A stretch of 64,000 nucleotides of DNA from positions 1-64,000 of the forward strand of contig JAZDEY010000028.1 of the NCBI GenBank assembly GCA_043808325.1, read 5' to 3'. The translations under genes and the position numbers were made by a program. The notes under the pieces are model-generated. The model saw nothing but the letters and a program-made list of their open reading frames with translations, made no database searches and was not told the origin of the DNA. This document shows, in pieces, positions 51,816-60,886 of the stretch. This stretch comes from JAZDEY01 sp043808325 [NCBI: Candidatus Eiseniibacteriota bacterium] (GTDB lineage: Bacteria > Arandabacterota > Arandabacteria > Arandabacterales). Every line of letters begins with the position of its first letter. Position 1 is the first letter of the stretch.

Positions 51816-53261
51816 GTGAGCGGGGCCGTGAAACTCGAGAAGATCGATGATTACCACTGGCGCATAGCCAAGACCGGTGGAATGCGTGTGCCCGGCATGA
51901 TTTACGCCGACGAGCGCCTGCTCCAGGATATCAACATGGATGAGAGCCCCAAGCAGGTGATGAACGTTGCCTGCCTGCCAGGCATCATCAAATACTCTCT
52001 CGCGATGCCCGACATGCACTGGGGTTATGGATTTCCCATAGGCGGGGTGGCTGCCACCGACCTTGAGAGCGGAGTCATATCGCCGGGCGGCGTCGGCTAC
52101 GACATAAATTGCGGCTGCCGCCTCCTCCGGAGCGATCTCACCATCGATGATGTCAAAAGCAAGTTGGGTAGACTTGTAAGGGATCTCTTCAATAATATTC
52201 CCAGCGGTGTGGGTTCAACCGGAGTGATCAAGCTCTCGGCGGGCGAAGAGCGCCGCGTGCTGACCCGGGGCGCGGAGTGGGCCGTGAAGAACGGCTACGG
52301 AGACAGCGATGATCTTGAACGGACCGAAGATCGCGGGGCGATGGAGGGAGCCGATCCCGATGCAGTCAGTGACCGTGCGATCACGCGGGGCAAAGAACAA
52401 CTCGGCACCTTAGGGTCGGGCAATCACTTCCTGGAGGTGGACCTGGTCGACGAGATTTACGACCACCAGGTAGCGACTTCCTTCGGCCTTGCCCCAGGGA
52501 TGATTGCGGTCTTGATCCATTCCGGCTCAAGGGGCCTGGGCTACCAGGTCTGCGACGACTACCTTCGTGAGATGGGCAAGGCAGTCCAGAAATACAAGAT
52601 AGATCTGCCGGACAGGCAACTGGCGAGCGCCCCCATCACATCCCCGGAAGGAGAGGCTTACTTCGCCGCTATGGCCTGTGCGGCAAACTATGCCTGGGCC
52701 AACAGGCAATGCCTGATGCACTGGACCAGGGAGACCTTTCAAAAGACCCTGGGGATCTCGCCCGCGGCTCTCAACATGAGACTGGTCTATGACGTGTGCC
52801 ACAATATTGCAAAGAAAGAGACTCATACCGTGGACGGCGAGAAGAAACGGGTCTGCGTTCATCGGAAGGGCGCCACCCGGGCCTTTCCTCGAGGGCATCC
52901 CGAGGTGCCCGCCTGCTATAGAGAGTCTGGCCAACCGGTCCTGATACCCGGCGACATGGGTACCAACTCCTACGTGCTCGTAGGGACCGACTCTGCAATG
53001 GAGGAAACCTTCGGCAGCACTTGCCATGGGGCCGGCCGAGTCCGCAGTCGCACACAATCCAGGCGGTTGACGGATGGCGCGCAGCTCTTGAGGGAACTGG
53101 AGGAGAAGGGTATTCTGGTGATGGCGAGAGGGAAAAAAACGATTGCCGAGGAGGCTCCGGAGGCATATAAAGATATTGATCGGGTTGTCGACGTAGTCCA
53201 CAAGGCCGGGATATCGCGGAAGGTCGCAAAGCTGAGACCGCTTTGCGTGATCAAAGGATAG
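51816..53261 (+). CDS. rtcB: tRNA-splicing/repair RNA ligase RtcB
   Basis: A 481-residue Mn- and GTP-dependent ligase that joins 2',3'-cyclic phosphate to 5'-OH RNA ends. It has the metal Cys in YDINCGCRLLRSDL, GSGNHFLEVD, HSGSRGLGYQV, and the guanylate-acceptor region GDMGTNSYVLVG...CHGAGRVRSR. With archease it forms a complete RNA-repair pair. No rtcA or rtcR regulator is in the window, so expression is likely constitutive. Confidence 0.96.
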   Translation: MSGAVKLEKIDDYHWRIAKTGGMRVPGMIYADERLLQDINMDESPKQVMNVACLPGIIKYSLAMPDMHWGYGFPIGGVAATDLESGVISPGGVGYDINCGCRLLRSDLTIDDVKSKLGRLVRDLFNNIPSGVGSTGVIKLSAGEERRVLTRGAEWAVKNGYGDSDDLERTEDRGAMEGADPDAVSDRAITRGKEQLGTLGSGNHFLEVDLVDEIYDHQVATSFGLAPGMIAVLIHSGSRGLGYQVCDDYLREMGKAVQKYKIDLPDRQLASAPITSPEGEAYFAAMACAANYAWANRQCLMHWTRETFQKTLGISPAALNMRLVYDVCHNIAKKETHTVDGEKKRVCVHRKGATRAFPRGHPEVPACYRESGQPVLIPGDMGTNSYVLVGTDSAMEETFGSTCHGAGRVRSRTQSRRLTDGAQLLRELEEKGILVMARGKKTIAEEAPEAYKDIDRVVDVVHKAGISRKVAKLRPLCVIKG

Positions 53262-53271
53262 GGGTGCGGCA

Positions 53272-55659
53272 TTGCCGAAAATCGCCAAGATCGCGAGCAA
53301 GGGCAAGAAGAAAAAGCTCAACAAGAAGAAGTCCCAAGAAGAACCCGAGCAGCCGAAGATCCCCTCCGAGCTCGGCATAATCCCTTTGCGGGACACGGTG
53401 ATCTTTCCTTACATGATTGCACCTCTGGTGATTGGCAGGACCAGATCACTTCGCCTGGTGGATGAAGCATCGAATTCCGATCGCATGGTCGGTCTTGCAA
53501 CCCAGACCAGGCCTGATACTGAGAATCCTGCGCCGTGCGATCTCCATACGATCGGTATCGCGGCGACCATCCTGAAAATGCTCAAGTTTCCGGACGGGAG
53601 CACGCGGATTCTGGTTCAGGGGGTGTCCCGGGTCAAGATCAAGGCCTATGCCCAGGAAGAGCCTTATCTCAAGGCCAGGGTTGAACCCGTGCCGGAGACT
53701 CAGGAGAGCACCGTCGAGATACAGGCGCTTCTCCGGACTATCTCCGAGATTTTCGGCAAGATCGTGTCGCTTTCACCGCACCTGCCCGACGAGCTGCAGG
53801 TAGCCGTAATGAACATCGACAACCCAAGCCGTGCGGCCGATCTGATCGCCTCCAACATCAACCTGTCAACCCAGGAGAAACAGGAGATCCTGGAGATCTT
53901 CGATACCAAAGAGCGTCTGGCCAAGCTGGTGAATTATCTCAATCGCGAGCATCAGGTTCTCGAGCTGGGCAGCAAGATACAATCGCAGGTAAAGACCGAG
54001 CTGGATAAGACTCAGCGGGAGTATTACCTCAGGGAACAGCTCAAGGCCATAAAGCGCGAACTGGGCGAGGTCGACGAACGGACGGTTGAAATCGAAGAGC
54101 TCAAGCAGAAGATCGATGCCGCAAGTATGCCCCAGGAGGCCAAGCAGGTGGCCGAGAAGGAGCTCGATAGGCTCTCCAAGATGCCGCCTCAGGCCGCCGA
54201 GTATACGGTGTCGCGCACCTATATCGACTGGTTGATCACCTTGCCCTGGTCGGTGGCCACCGAGGATGTGGTCGATGTCCGGGCCGCGAAGCAAATCCTC
54301 GATGAGGACCATTATGACTTGGACAAGGTCAAGGAAAGGATTCTCGAATTCCTTGCTGTGAGGAAGCTAAGGAAGGAAGCCAAGGGACCGATTCTATGCT
54401 TCGTGGGGCCCCCGGGTGTCGGCAAGACCTCTCTGGGACGCTCCATCGCCAGGGCCCTGGGCAGGAAGTTCACGAGGATTTCCCTGGGCGGCATAAGGGA
54501 TGAGGCCGAGATCCGCGGTCACCGGAGAACCTATGTGGGCGCGCTGCCCGGCCGGATCATACAGGGGGTGAGGAAGGCCGGCTCCAATAATCCCCTGTTC
54601 ATGCTCGATGAGATCGACAAGATCGGCGCCGATTTCAGAGGAGATCCCGCCGCCGCTCTTCTGGAGGTGCTTGATCACGAGCAGAACCTTTACTTTTCGG
54701 ATCACTATCTGGAGGTCGCCTTCGATCTGTCCAGAGTGATGTTCATAACCACGGCCAACGTGCTCCACACGATACCCGCGGCGCTGCTCGACCGGATGGA
54801 GGTGATCGAGCTGCCCGGCTACACCGATGAAGAGAAGGTCTTGATCGCTAACTCCTATCTTATCGCGCGCCAGATGCAGGCCCATGGCCTTACGGCGGAC
54901 AACGTTGTGTTCCAGGATGACGCCCTGCGGCTGTTGGTCTCTTCATACACTCGGGAAGCTGGCTTACGGAATCTCGAGCGGGAGATCGCCAACATCGCCC
55001 GCAAGGTCGCAAGGCGGGTTGCCGAAGGCGAGACCGCGAAGACCGTTGTTACGCCCGATAGCGTCGCCGAGTTTCTCGGGCCCCCCAAGTATTACCGCGA
55101 TATCGCCGAGCGCACCATGCTGCCCGGGGTTGCGACGGGGCTCGCCTGGACCGAAGCCGGTGGGGACATAATCTTTGTCGAGACCAGCCTTATGAAGGGG
55201 GGCAAATCGCTGACCCTTACCGGGCGGCTTGGAGAGGTGATGAGGGAATCCGCCCAGGCCGGGCTGACCTATATAAGATCCAAGGCCAAGGAGCTGGGTA
55301 TCGATGAGTCCTTCTATGAGAACAACGACCTTCACGTTCACGTCCCGCATGGCGGCGTACCCAAGGATGGTCCCTCCGCCGGTGTCACGATAGCTTCCAG
55401 CATGGTCTCGCTCCTCACGGACAGGCCCGTCAGGGCGGATATCGCGATGACCGGCGAGATCACGCTCAAGGGCAAGGTTCTACCGGTCGGCGGCATCAAA
55501 GAAAAGATCCTTGCGGCGCGGCGCGCCGGCATCAAGAAAGTCATACTGCCCAAGGACAACGAAAAGGATTTGAGCGAGGTTCCGGAAGTCGTGAAGAACG
55601 GGATGGAATTCGTTTTTGTCAGCAACCTTCGCGACGTCTTCCTGAACGCCCTCAGCTAG
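53272..55659 (+). CDS. lon: ATP-dependent protease La (Lon)
   Basis: A 795-residue AAA+ protease. An N-terminal Lys-rich extension (about 1-30) precedes the substrate-binding LON domain. The ATPase has [19 protein letters not shown], sensor and arginine elements, and the protease dyad is S702 (PKDGPSAGV) with K743 ([11 protein letters not shown]). TTG start at 53272 with GGGGTG upstream. Starts 10 nt after rtcB, suggesting coordinate stress expression. Confidence 0.97.
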   Translation: MPKIAKIASKGKKKKLNKKKSQEEPEQPKIPSELGIIPLRDTVIFPYMIAPLVIGRTRSLRLVDEASNSDRMVGLATQTRPDTENPAPCDLHTIGIAATILKMLKFPDGSTRILVQGVSRVKIKAYAQEEPYLKARVEPVPETQESTVEIQALLRTISEIFGKIVSLSPHLPDELQVAVMNIDNPSRAADLIASNINLSTQEKQEILEIFDTKERLAKLVNYLNREHQVLELGSKIQSQVKTELDKTQREYYLREQLKAIKRELGEVDERTVEIEELKQKIDAASMPQEAKQVAEKELDRLSKMPPQAAEYTVSRTYIDWLITLPWSVATEDVVDVRAAKQILDEDHYDLDKVKERILEFLAVRKLRKEAKGPILCFVGPPGVGKTSLGRSIARALGRKFTRISLGGIRDEAEIRGHRRTYVGALPGRIIQGVRKAGSNNPLFMLDEIDKIGADFRGDPAAALLEVLDHEQNLYFSDHYLEVAFDLSRVMFITTANVLHTIPAALLDRMEVIELPGYTDEEKVLIANSYLIARQMQAHGLTADNVVFQDDALRLLVSSYTREAGLRNLEREIANIARKVARRVAEGETAKTVVTPDSVAEFLGPPKYYRDIAERTMLPGVATGLAWTEAGGDIIFVETSLMKGGKSLTLTGRLGEVMRESAQAGLTYIRSKAKELGIDESFYENNDLHVHVPHGGVPKDGPSAGVTIASSMVSLLTDRPVRADIAMTGEITLKGKVLPVGGIKEKILAARRAGIKKVILPKDNEKDLSEVPEVVKNGMEFVFVSNLRDVFLNALS

Positions 55660-55664
55660 ACTCT

Positions 55665-55700
55665 CTTAAGGGGAGGGACTTGCTTAAGGGGAGGGACTTG
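55665..55700 (+). repeat. Exact 18-bp tandem duplication before the sensor kinase
   Basis: CTTAAGGGGAGGGACTTG occurs twice in a row (55665-55682 and 55683-55700). Each unit carries a GGGAGGG ribosome-binding-like core, and the second lies 8 nt before the TTG start. Confidence 0.9.
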
Positions 55701-55702
55701 CT

Positions 55703-57367
55703 TTGCATGATTCTCCGAACGTTGCCCCCATTCGATGTTGGGAGTGGCTTGGTTGCAGTCGGAGCGAATGCGAAGCCTATAGGTCGGAAGATCTAAACTG
55801 CTGGCTGATTCCCCGCGCTTGCTGCTCGAATGGTTCCGCCGAAGTCTCCGAGAGACTGGTCTCAAGATGCGTCTCCTGTCCTGTCTACGCTGCCAATCGG
55901 GATCGGGCGGCGGGCAAGCGGTATGCGGACCGCGTTATTCTGGAGACCGTTGAGGTCCTGGTCGGCGAGTCGCGCGGGAAATCTCTGAGGCTGGAAAGAA
56001 CAGAGGTGGAATCCCGGGGCAAGTCCGCCCAGGTAACTCTCTTGAGCGAGGTCGGTCGGGCGCTTCAGCGCACCATGGAAATCGATCGGATCCTGCTTGT
56101 GATTCTGACCGCGGTGACCGCCGGCGACGGCCTGGGCTTCAACAGAGCTTTTCTGCTGCTTGTCGATGAAGACGGTCGAGCCGTGAGGGGACGGATGGCG
56201 GTCGGACCTTCCCACCCCGACGAGGCCGAGCTGATATGGAAAGCGATGCAACATGAGGGAAGAAGCCTCGGAGAGATACTGGCGCAGCTCTCGGACAGAG
56301 AGGGAACCAGAAACGACGGCATAATGACGCTCGCCTCGAAACTGGTGGTCCCGCTTGGCGGCAGCGACAACGTGGTATCAAGATGCCTTGAAGAAGGGGC
56401 ATCCTGCGTGATAGAGCGAGCCTATGACGTTCCCGAAGCCCGGGATATTGCCGACGTTCTGTCCAACCAGCATTTCCTGGTGGTGCCTCTGGTAGCGGAG
56501 GAGCGGAAGCTCGGCGCCATCATAGCGGACAATTTCGTGACCGGTCGCAAGATACGCAATGAGGATGTGCGGCTCCTGGAGAGCTTCGCGAGCCAGGCGG
56601 CGCTGGCGATACTCAATGCTTCACTGCACAGGAAGCTCCAGGAGCGGGTGAAAGAACTGGAACAGGCTCACGAGGAACTGACCTACAACCAGATTCAGCT
56701 CTTGCGGGCCGAGGGCCTGGTTGCGGCAGGAGGGCTTGCTGCGACCCTGATCCACGACCTGAAGGCGCCGCTGGTATCCATAGGCTTGATGGCCAGGGCT
56801 GCATCTTCCGATCTTGCAGGCATCGGTCCCACAAAGGAGATTCTTGATAAGATCAGCGCGGAGATCGTAAGGATCGAGCAGTATCTGAAGAACTTCGCCA
56901 GATCGGCCGGCCGCGGCACCAAGACTGAGATTGTGGACATCTCGCGCCTCATCCTGGATTGTCTTGCGGTCGTGCGAGGTGTCGCGGCAAAGGGTGGCAT
57001 CGAGTGCTCGGTCGACCTCAACCACGGCGATGCCAGGGTCAGAGGCAGCAGGGTCGGACTCCGTCAGGTGATCGTGAACCTGCTCTATAACTCAATCGAG
57101 GCGATGCCCGAGGGCGGGAAACTCGCGGTCGCGACCGTGAGCGAGCAGGGTGTGCTCAAGGTCTCAGTTGAAGATACCGGCACAGGTATCCCGGAGGAGC
57201 TCAGGACGAGGGTCTTCTCTCCGTTCTTCACCACCAAACTGGAAGGCTCGGGACTGGGCCTGGTCATTGCGAAGCGAATTGTGACGGGTTATGGCGGCAG
57301 AATCGCTCTGGAGCTGAAGGAGGGTGCCGGGACCCGCTTTTCGATCTATCTTCCGGTTGTGAAGTAA
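55703..57367 (+). CDS. Soluble sensor histidine kinase with Cys-rich N-terminus and GAF domain
   Basis: A 554-residue protein. Residues 1-60 hold about 11 Cys in a pattern (CWEWLGC, C, CW, CC, CVSCPVY) like the two-CW type domains thought to bind a metal or iron-sulfur cluster. A GAF domain (about 110-310) and coiled coil follow. The HisKA box is ATLIHDLKAPLVSIG, with its phospho-His, and the ATPase has NLLYNSIEAMPEGG, VEDTGTGIPEE and GSGLGLVIAKRIVTGYGG. No response regulator is adjacent and no membrane segment is seen. A redox or metal signal is a reasonable guess. Start is TTG after the duplicated ribosome-binding region. Confidence 0.85.
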   Translation: MHDSPNVAPIRCWEWLGCSRSECEAYRSEDLNCWLIPRACCSNGSAEVSERLVSRCVSCPVYAANRDRAAGKRYADRVILETVEVLVGESRGKSLRLERTEVESRGKSAQVTLLSEVGRALQRTMEIDRILLVILTAVTAGDGLGFNRAFLLLVDEDGRAVRGRMAVGPSHPDEAELIWKAMQHEGRSLGEILAQLSDREGTRNDGIMTLASKLVVPLGGSDNVVSRCLEEGASCVIERAYDVPEARDIADVLSNQHFLVVPLVAEERKLGAIIADNFVTGRKIRNEDVRLLESFASQAALAILNASLHRKLQERVKELEQAHEELTYNQIQLLRAEGLVAAGGLAATLIHDLKAPLVSIGLMARAASSDLAGIGPTKEILDKISAEIVRIEQYLKNFARSAGRGTKTEIVDISRLILDCLAVVRGVAAKGGIECSVDLNHGDARVRGSRVGLRQVIVNLLYNSIEAMPEGGKLAVATVSEQGVLKVSVEDTGTGIPEELRTRVFSPFFTTKLEGSGLGLVIAKRIVTGYGGRIALELKEGAGTRFSIYLPVVK

Positions 57368-57370
57368 TTG

Positions 57371-58615
57371 ATGATAATAATAGTGTTTGAGATCCTGCTG
57401 ATAAGTTTGCTGCTTGCCTTGTCCTCCTGTTTCTCAGGCTCGGAGATGGCCCTCTTTTCCTTGAGGGCCCACGAAGTGCGGAGGCTCGAGCGGGAACCGT
57501 CGCCCAAGTCGATCAGGGTGGTCACACTGCTCAAGGATCCTCACCGCTTCCTTGTTGCCATACTTGTCGGCAACACGCTGGTAAATGTAGCGGCCTCGGG
57601 CTTGGGCACCAACCTGGTAAGCCGCTTTTTTCACCAGGATGAGATAGCCATAAGCGTGGCCGCAATGAGCGTGCTGGTTCTGGTCTTCGGAGAGGTCAGC
57701 CCCAAGACCTACGCGCTCAACAATCCCTTGCGGGTGTCCCTCGCTCTGTCCCGGTTCGTGTCGATTGCGGTCAGAGTCTTTGGGCCTCTCAAGGGGGCCC
57801 TGGAGTTCTTCCTCAGACTGACGATCAAACCCGGACTCTCGGCGATTCCAGGGAAGATGGCCTCAACCGGGGAACATGCCAGTGAGGCGATCGCGCTGGG
57901 GCATTCCCAGGGTGTGGTGGACAGGTTTGAGGAAGAGGTCCTACGAGGGCTCTTTAAAGTGACGCATCTTTCGGTCCAGAACGTGATGACTCCCCGAACC
58001 GAGGTTTTCATGCTGGGCGCCGACCTTTCTCTGGGCGAGGCCACCAGCCTTGTTAAGTCTTCAGGTTTTTCGCGGATTCCGATCTTTGCGAGCGAGAACC
58101 GCGACAGCATCGTCGGGGTGCTTTACGTCAAAGACGTGCTCTATAAGAGATGCGGACGGGAGGCGAAGCTCGGCGAGGCAGCCAGGAGGCCTGTCTTTGT
58201 ACCCGAATCCAAATCGGTGGTGGACCTGATGCGGGAGTTCATCGGCGGCGAAGCCCATTTCGCGGTTGTGATAGATGAATACGGCATGTTCACAGGCATC
58301 GTGACCATTGACGACATTCTTGCCGAGATAACGGGAAGGGAAGCGGGCAAGCACGCTGAGAAATATAGCTACCGGAAGCGGTCCAGATCCAGCTGGGAAG
58401 TGTCGGGACGGATGGATATCGATTACTTCAACGCCCTTGTGGGGTCCGCGGTGCCGGCCGAGGGCGCCGAGACGATCGCGGGTTTTGTTACCGCGAGGAT
58501 GGGCAAGATTCCGGTCCGGGGAGAGGAACTCACCGCCGGCAATCTTAAGCTCCGGGTGCTGGATGCGGACAGGTTGCGGATCAGGCGAATCCTGGTTGAA
58601 AGGCTAAAGAGGTAG
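57371..58615 (+). CDS. CNNM/HlyC-CorC family membrane protein
   Basis: A 414-residue protein with a CNNM (DUF21) transmembrane domain (SSCFSGSEMALFSL, FLVAILVGNTLVNVAASG, FGEVSPKTYALNNP), two CBS domains (about 205-330, VMTPRTEVFMLGAD and SIVGVLYVKDVL), and a CorC_HlyC domain that ends near residue 410. These proteins are linked to Mg or Co efflux. ATG 57371 directly follows the kinase gene. The next gene is a paralogue. Confidence 0.92.
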   Translation: MIIIVFEILLISLLLALSSCFSGSEMALFSLRAHEVRRLEREPSPKSIRVVTLLKDPHRFLVAILVGNTLVNVAASGLGTNLVSRFFHQDEIAISVAAMSVLVLVFGEVSPKTYALNNPLRVSLALSRFVSIAVRVFGPLKGALEFFLRLTIKPGLSAIPGKMASTGEHASEAIALGHSQGVVDRFEEEVLRGLFKVTHLSVQNVMTPRTEVFMLGADLSLGEATSLVKSSGFSRIPIFASENRDSIVGVLYVKDVLYKRCGREAKLGEAARRPVFVPESKSVVDLMREFIGGEAHFAVVIDEYGMFTGIVTIDDILAEITGREAGKHAEKYSYRKRSRSSWEVSGRMDIDYFNALVGSAVPAEGAETIAGFVTARMGKIPVRGEELTAGNLKLRVLDADRLRIRRILVERLKR

Positions 58616-58623
58616 AATCGGTC

Positions 58624-59853
58624 GTGGCCCACTACGTTGCTTATGTCGTTGCGATCGCGGCCTCGGTGCTGGGAGTGGCGTTCTTCTCGGGCAGCGAGAC
58701 GGCCTTCGTATCCTCAAACCGTTTCAGGATTCGGGGGATGGTCCGGCGGGGCTCGCGAGGGGCGGCGGCTGCGGCCTGGTTCCTGGAAAGACCGAACATG
58801 TTCGTCAGCGTCGCAGTCGTGGGTACCAATGTCTGCGTGGTGCTCGCGTCTTCGCTGGCGACCTATCTGCTGGCCGAGCCCCTCGGCAGGTATGCGATCG
58901 TCGTGTCGACCGTGATAATGACATCGGTGATACTCTTCCTTGGAGAGATAGTCCCTAAAGCCGTTGGCCGGGCCAACCCGGAGGTTTTCATGCTGATCGC
59001 ATCTCCGGCCCTGGCGGTTTTCTATTACGTTCTCTATGCCCCGGCCTGGGCGCTATCCGCGATCGCTCGCGTAGTGACGCGCGCATCGACGGCAACCCAA
59101 GCGTCCACCTTTGTCACCAGGGACGAGATAAGAACACTGGTCAAGGAAGCCGCTCAGACCGGCTTCGGACTTACGCCGAACGGTTACATCCACCGGGCGC
59201 TTGATCTCTCCAGAACCAAGGTGGCAAGTGCGATGAAGCCGATGGACGATGTCTGCTGTGTGGATGCGGAGGCCACCGTGGAGGAAGCCCTTCATATTGC
59301 CTCGAGGAGCGGGCACTCGCGATATCCGGTCTACAGGAGAGTGCCGGAAGATCTGGTCGGCGTGCTTCACATCAAAGATCTCCTTGGAGCCCCAGGGGAC
59401 GCCAAGGTCAAGGTTTTCGCGCGAAGTGGCTACTTCGTTCCCGAGACCCAGACCATAAAGCATGCGATTCTGGAGATGCGCGATGAACTGAAACATCTCG
59501 CGGTGGTGACCGATGAATACGGCCGGGCGATAGGGATACTGACCTTCGAGGACCTGATCGAAGAGATATTGGGCGAGATCAGCGATGAGTATGACCTACC
59601 GCGGGAGGCACAGGTGGAGCTTGGCGCGACCATAAGCGGCAGTATACCGGTGGCCGCTCTGAATGACAATCTGGACGCCGGCATCCCTGAGGGGGCCTAC
59701 AGCACCGTCGCCGGTTTCATTCTGTCGAGGACAGGTTCGATTCCTAAGGCGGGGGATCAGGTTCGGCATAAGGATTTGCTCTTTGACATCGTGGAAGTGA
59801 AGGGCAGACGAATACGAACCGTGCGCATCACCAGACAGGAAAAGGAGACATGA
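58624..59853 (+). CDS. CNNM/HlyC-CorC family membrane protein (paralogue)
   Basis: A 409-residue paralogue of the preceding gene: FFSGSETAFVSSNRFR, NMFVSVAVVGTNVCVVLAS, LFLGEIVPKAVGRANP, then CBS domains (SAMKPMDDVCCVDAEATVEEAL, DLVGVLHIKDLLG) and CorC_HlyC. The two may form a heteromer, as tandem CNNM pairs do in other bacteria. GTG start 8 nt after the first; it overlaps the ROK gene by 4 nt. Confidence 0.92.
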   Translation: MAHYVAYVVAIAASVLGVAFFSGSETAFVSSNRFRIRGMVRRGSRGAAAAAWFLERPNMFVSVAVVGTNVCVVLASSLATYLLAEPLGRYAIVVSTVIMTSVILFLGEIVPKAVGRANPEVFMLIASPALAVFYYVLYAPAWALSAIARVVTRASTATQASTFVTRDEIRTLVKEAAQTGFGLTPNGYIHRALDLSRTKVASAMKPMDDVCCVDAEATVEEALHIASRSGHSRYPVYRRVPEDLVGVLHIKDLLGAPGDAKVKVFARSGYFVPETQTIKHAILEMRDELKHLAVVTDEYGRAIGILTFEDLIEEILGEISDEYDLPREAQVELGATISGSIPVAALNDNLDAGIPEGAYSTVAGFILSRTGSIPKAGDQVRHKDLLFDIVEVKGRRIRTVRITRQEKET

Positions 59854-60788
59854 GACGCGGACACGTCGTATGCATGGATCTCGGCGGTACCAATGTCAGG
59901 CTGGGTATCGTCAATGCCAGGGGTGTGGTATTGAGGAGGAGGAGGCTCAGGATGGAAGCCTTCCGGCGCAAGGAGGATCTCCTCAAGTCGCTCGGGGAGA
60001 GCCTCGCGGCCTTCGTGGCTTCCAGCAAAGACCTGGGCAGACCCAGGGCCGCCGCGCTGAGCTTTGCCGGACCGACCAAATCAGGTGCCGGGCTGGTCTA
60101 CTATGCTCCCAACGTCGGGTGCTTCTCCAACATTGAAGTGGCTTCGTACCTGAAGCGGGTGCTCGCGCTGCCTGTTGTGGTAGAGAACGATGCAAACTGC
60201 GCTGCCTTGGGTGAGTTCTGGCATGGGGCCGGCCGGGGTGCCGGAAGCCTCTTTGTCTTTACGGTCGGCACGGGAATAGGCGGCAGCTTCATAGTTGGCG
60301 GCGATGTGTGGCGGGGAGAGGACGGCATAGCCGGCGAGGTGGGGCACACCGTTGTGGCGATGGGGGGCCCGAGGTGCAGTTGTGGCACCAGAGGCTGCCT
60401 CGAGGCGCTGGTCTCGGCCACCGCGATCGTGAGAGGCTACTGCGGGCCGGGAAGGCGCGGGGCGTGCAAGGCGGGGACTGGTCTTACCGCCAAGATGGTC
60501 TTCGATCGCGCGCGGCAAGGCGACCGGCGGGCACAGAGGGTGGTCACCGCAAGCGGCCGGGCGCTGGGCGTCGGGATCGCCAACGTCTTCCATCTGTTGA
60601 ATCCCGAACTGATCCTGATTGGAGGCGGCGTCAGCCGCGCAGGATCGATGCTGCTTGACCCCGCGATCGACGAGGCCCGCTCGATGATCTTTCCTCCACT
60701 GAGGGCACGGCTCAAGGTGAAGCGGACCGCCCTCGGCGACGACGCTGGGCTTCTCGGGGCGGCCTATCTCGGCTTCAAGCTGCCCTGA
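59850..60788 (+). CDS. ROK-family sugar kinase (glucokinase-like)
   Basis: A 312-residue cytoplasmic kinase. It has the N-terminal phosphate loop MDLGGTNVRLGIV, the ROK substrate motif VENDANCAALGEF, EVGHTVV, and the zinc site CSCGTRGCLEAL with H-x-C-x-C-x-x-x-x-C arrangement. Glucose is the likely substrate and would fit the glucan uptake locus 20 kb upstream. No HTH is present, so it is not a NagC-type regulator. Confidence 0.9.
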   Translation: MRRGHVVCMDLGGTNVRLGIVNARGVVLRRRRLRMEAFRRKEDLLKSLGESLAAFVASSKDLGRPRAAALSFAGPTKSGAGLVYYAPNVGCFSNIEVASYLKRVLALPVVVENDANCAALGEFWHGAGRGAGSLFVFTVGTGIGGSFIVGGDVWRGEDGIAGEVGHTVVAMGGPRCSCGTRGCLEALVSATAIVRGYCGPGRRGACKAGTGLTAKMVFDRARQGDRRAQRVVTASGRALGVGIANVFHLLNPELILIGGGVSRAGSMLLDPAIDEARSMIFPPLRARLKVKRTALGDDAGLLGAAYLGFKLP

Positions 60789-60802
60789 CGAACATATCCC
60801 GT

Positions 60803-60831
60803 TTGACAGATCGACGGGGTTGTGTTAGGTA
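60803..60831 (+). promoter_or_regulatory. Promoter of the leucine dehydrogenase homologue
   Basis: TTGACA (60803-60808), 17 bp, TAGGTA (60826-60831), about 55 bp before the GTG start. Confidence 0.6.
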
Positions 60832-60886
60832 ATGGCGCATAAACGGTGCTGCGACAGGGACTGGCGCCGAAGTGAGGTCGGGCGAA

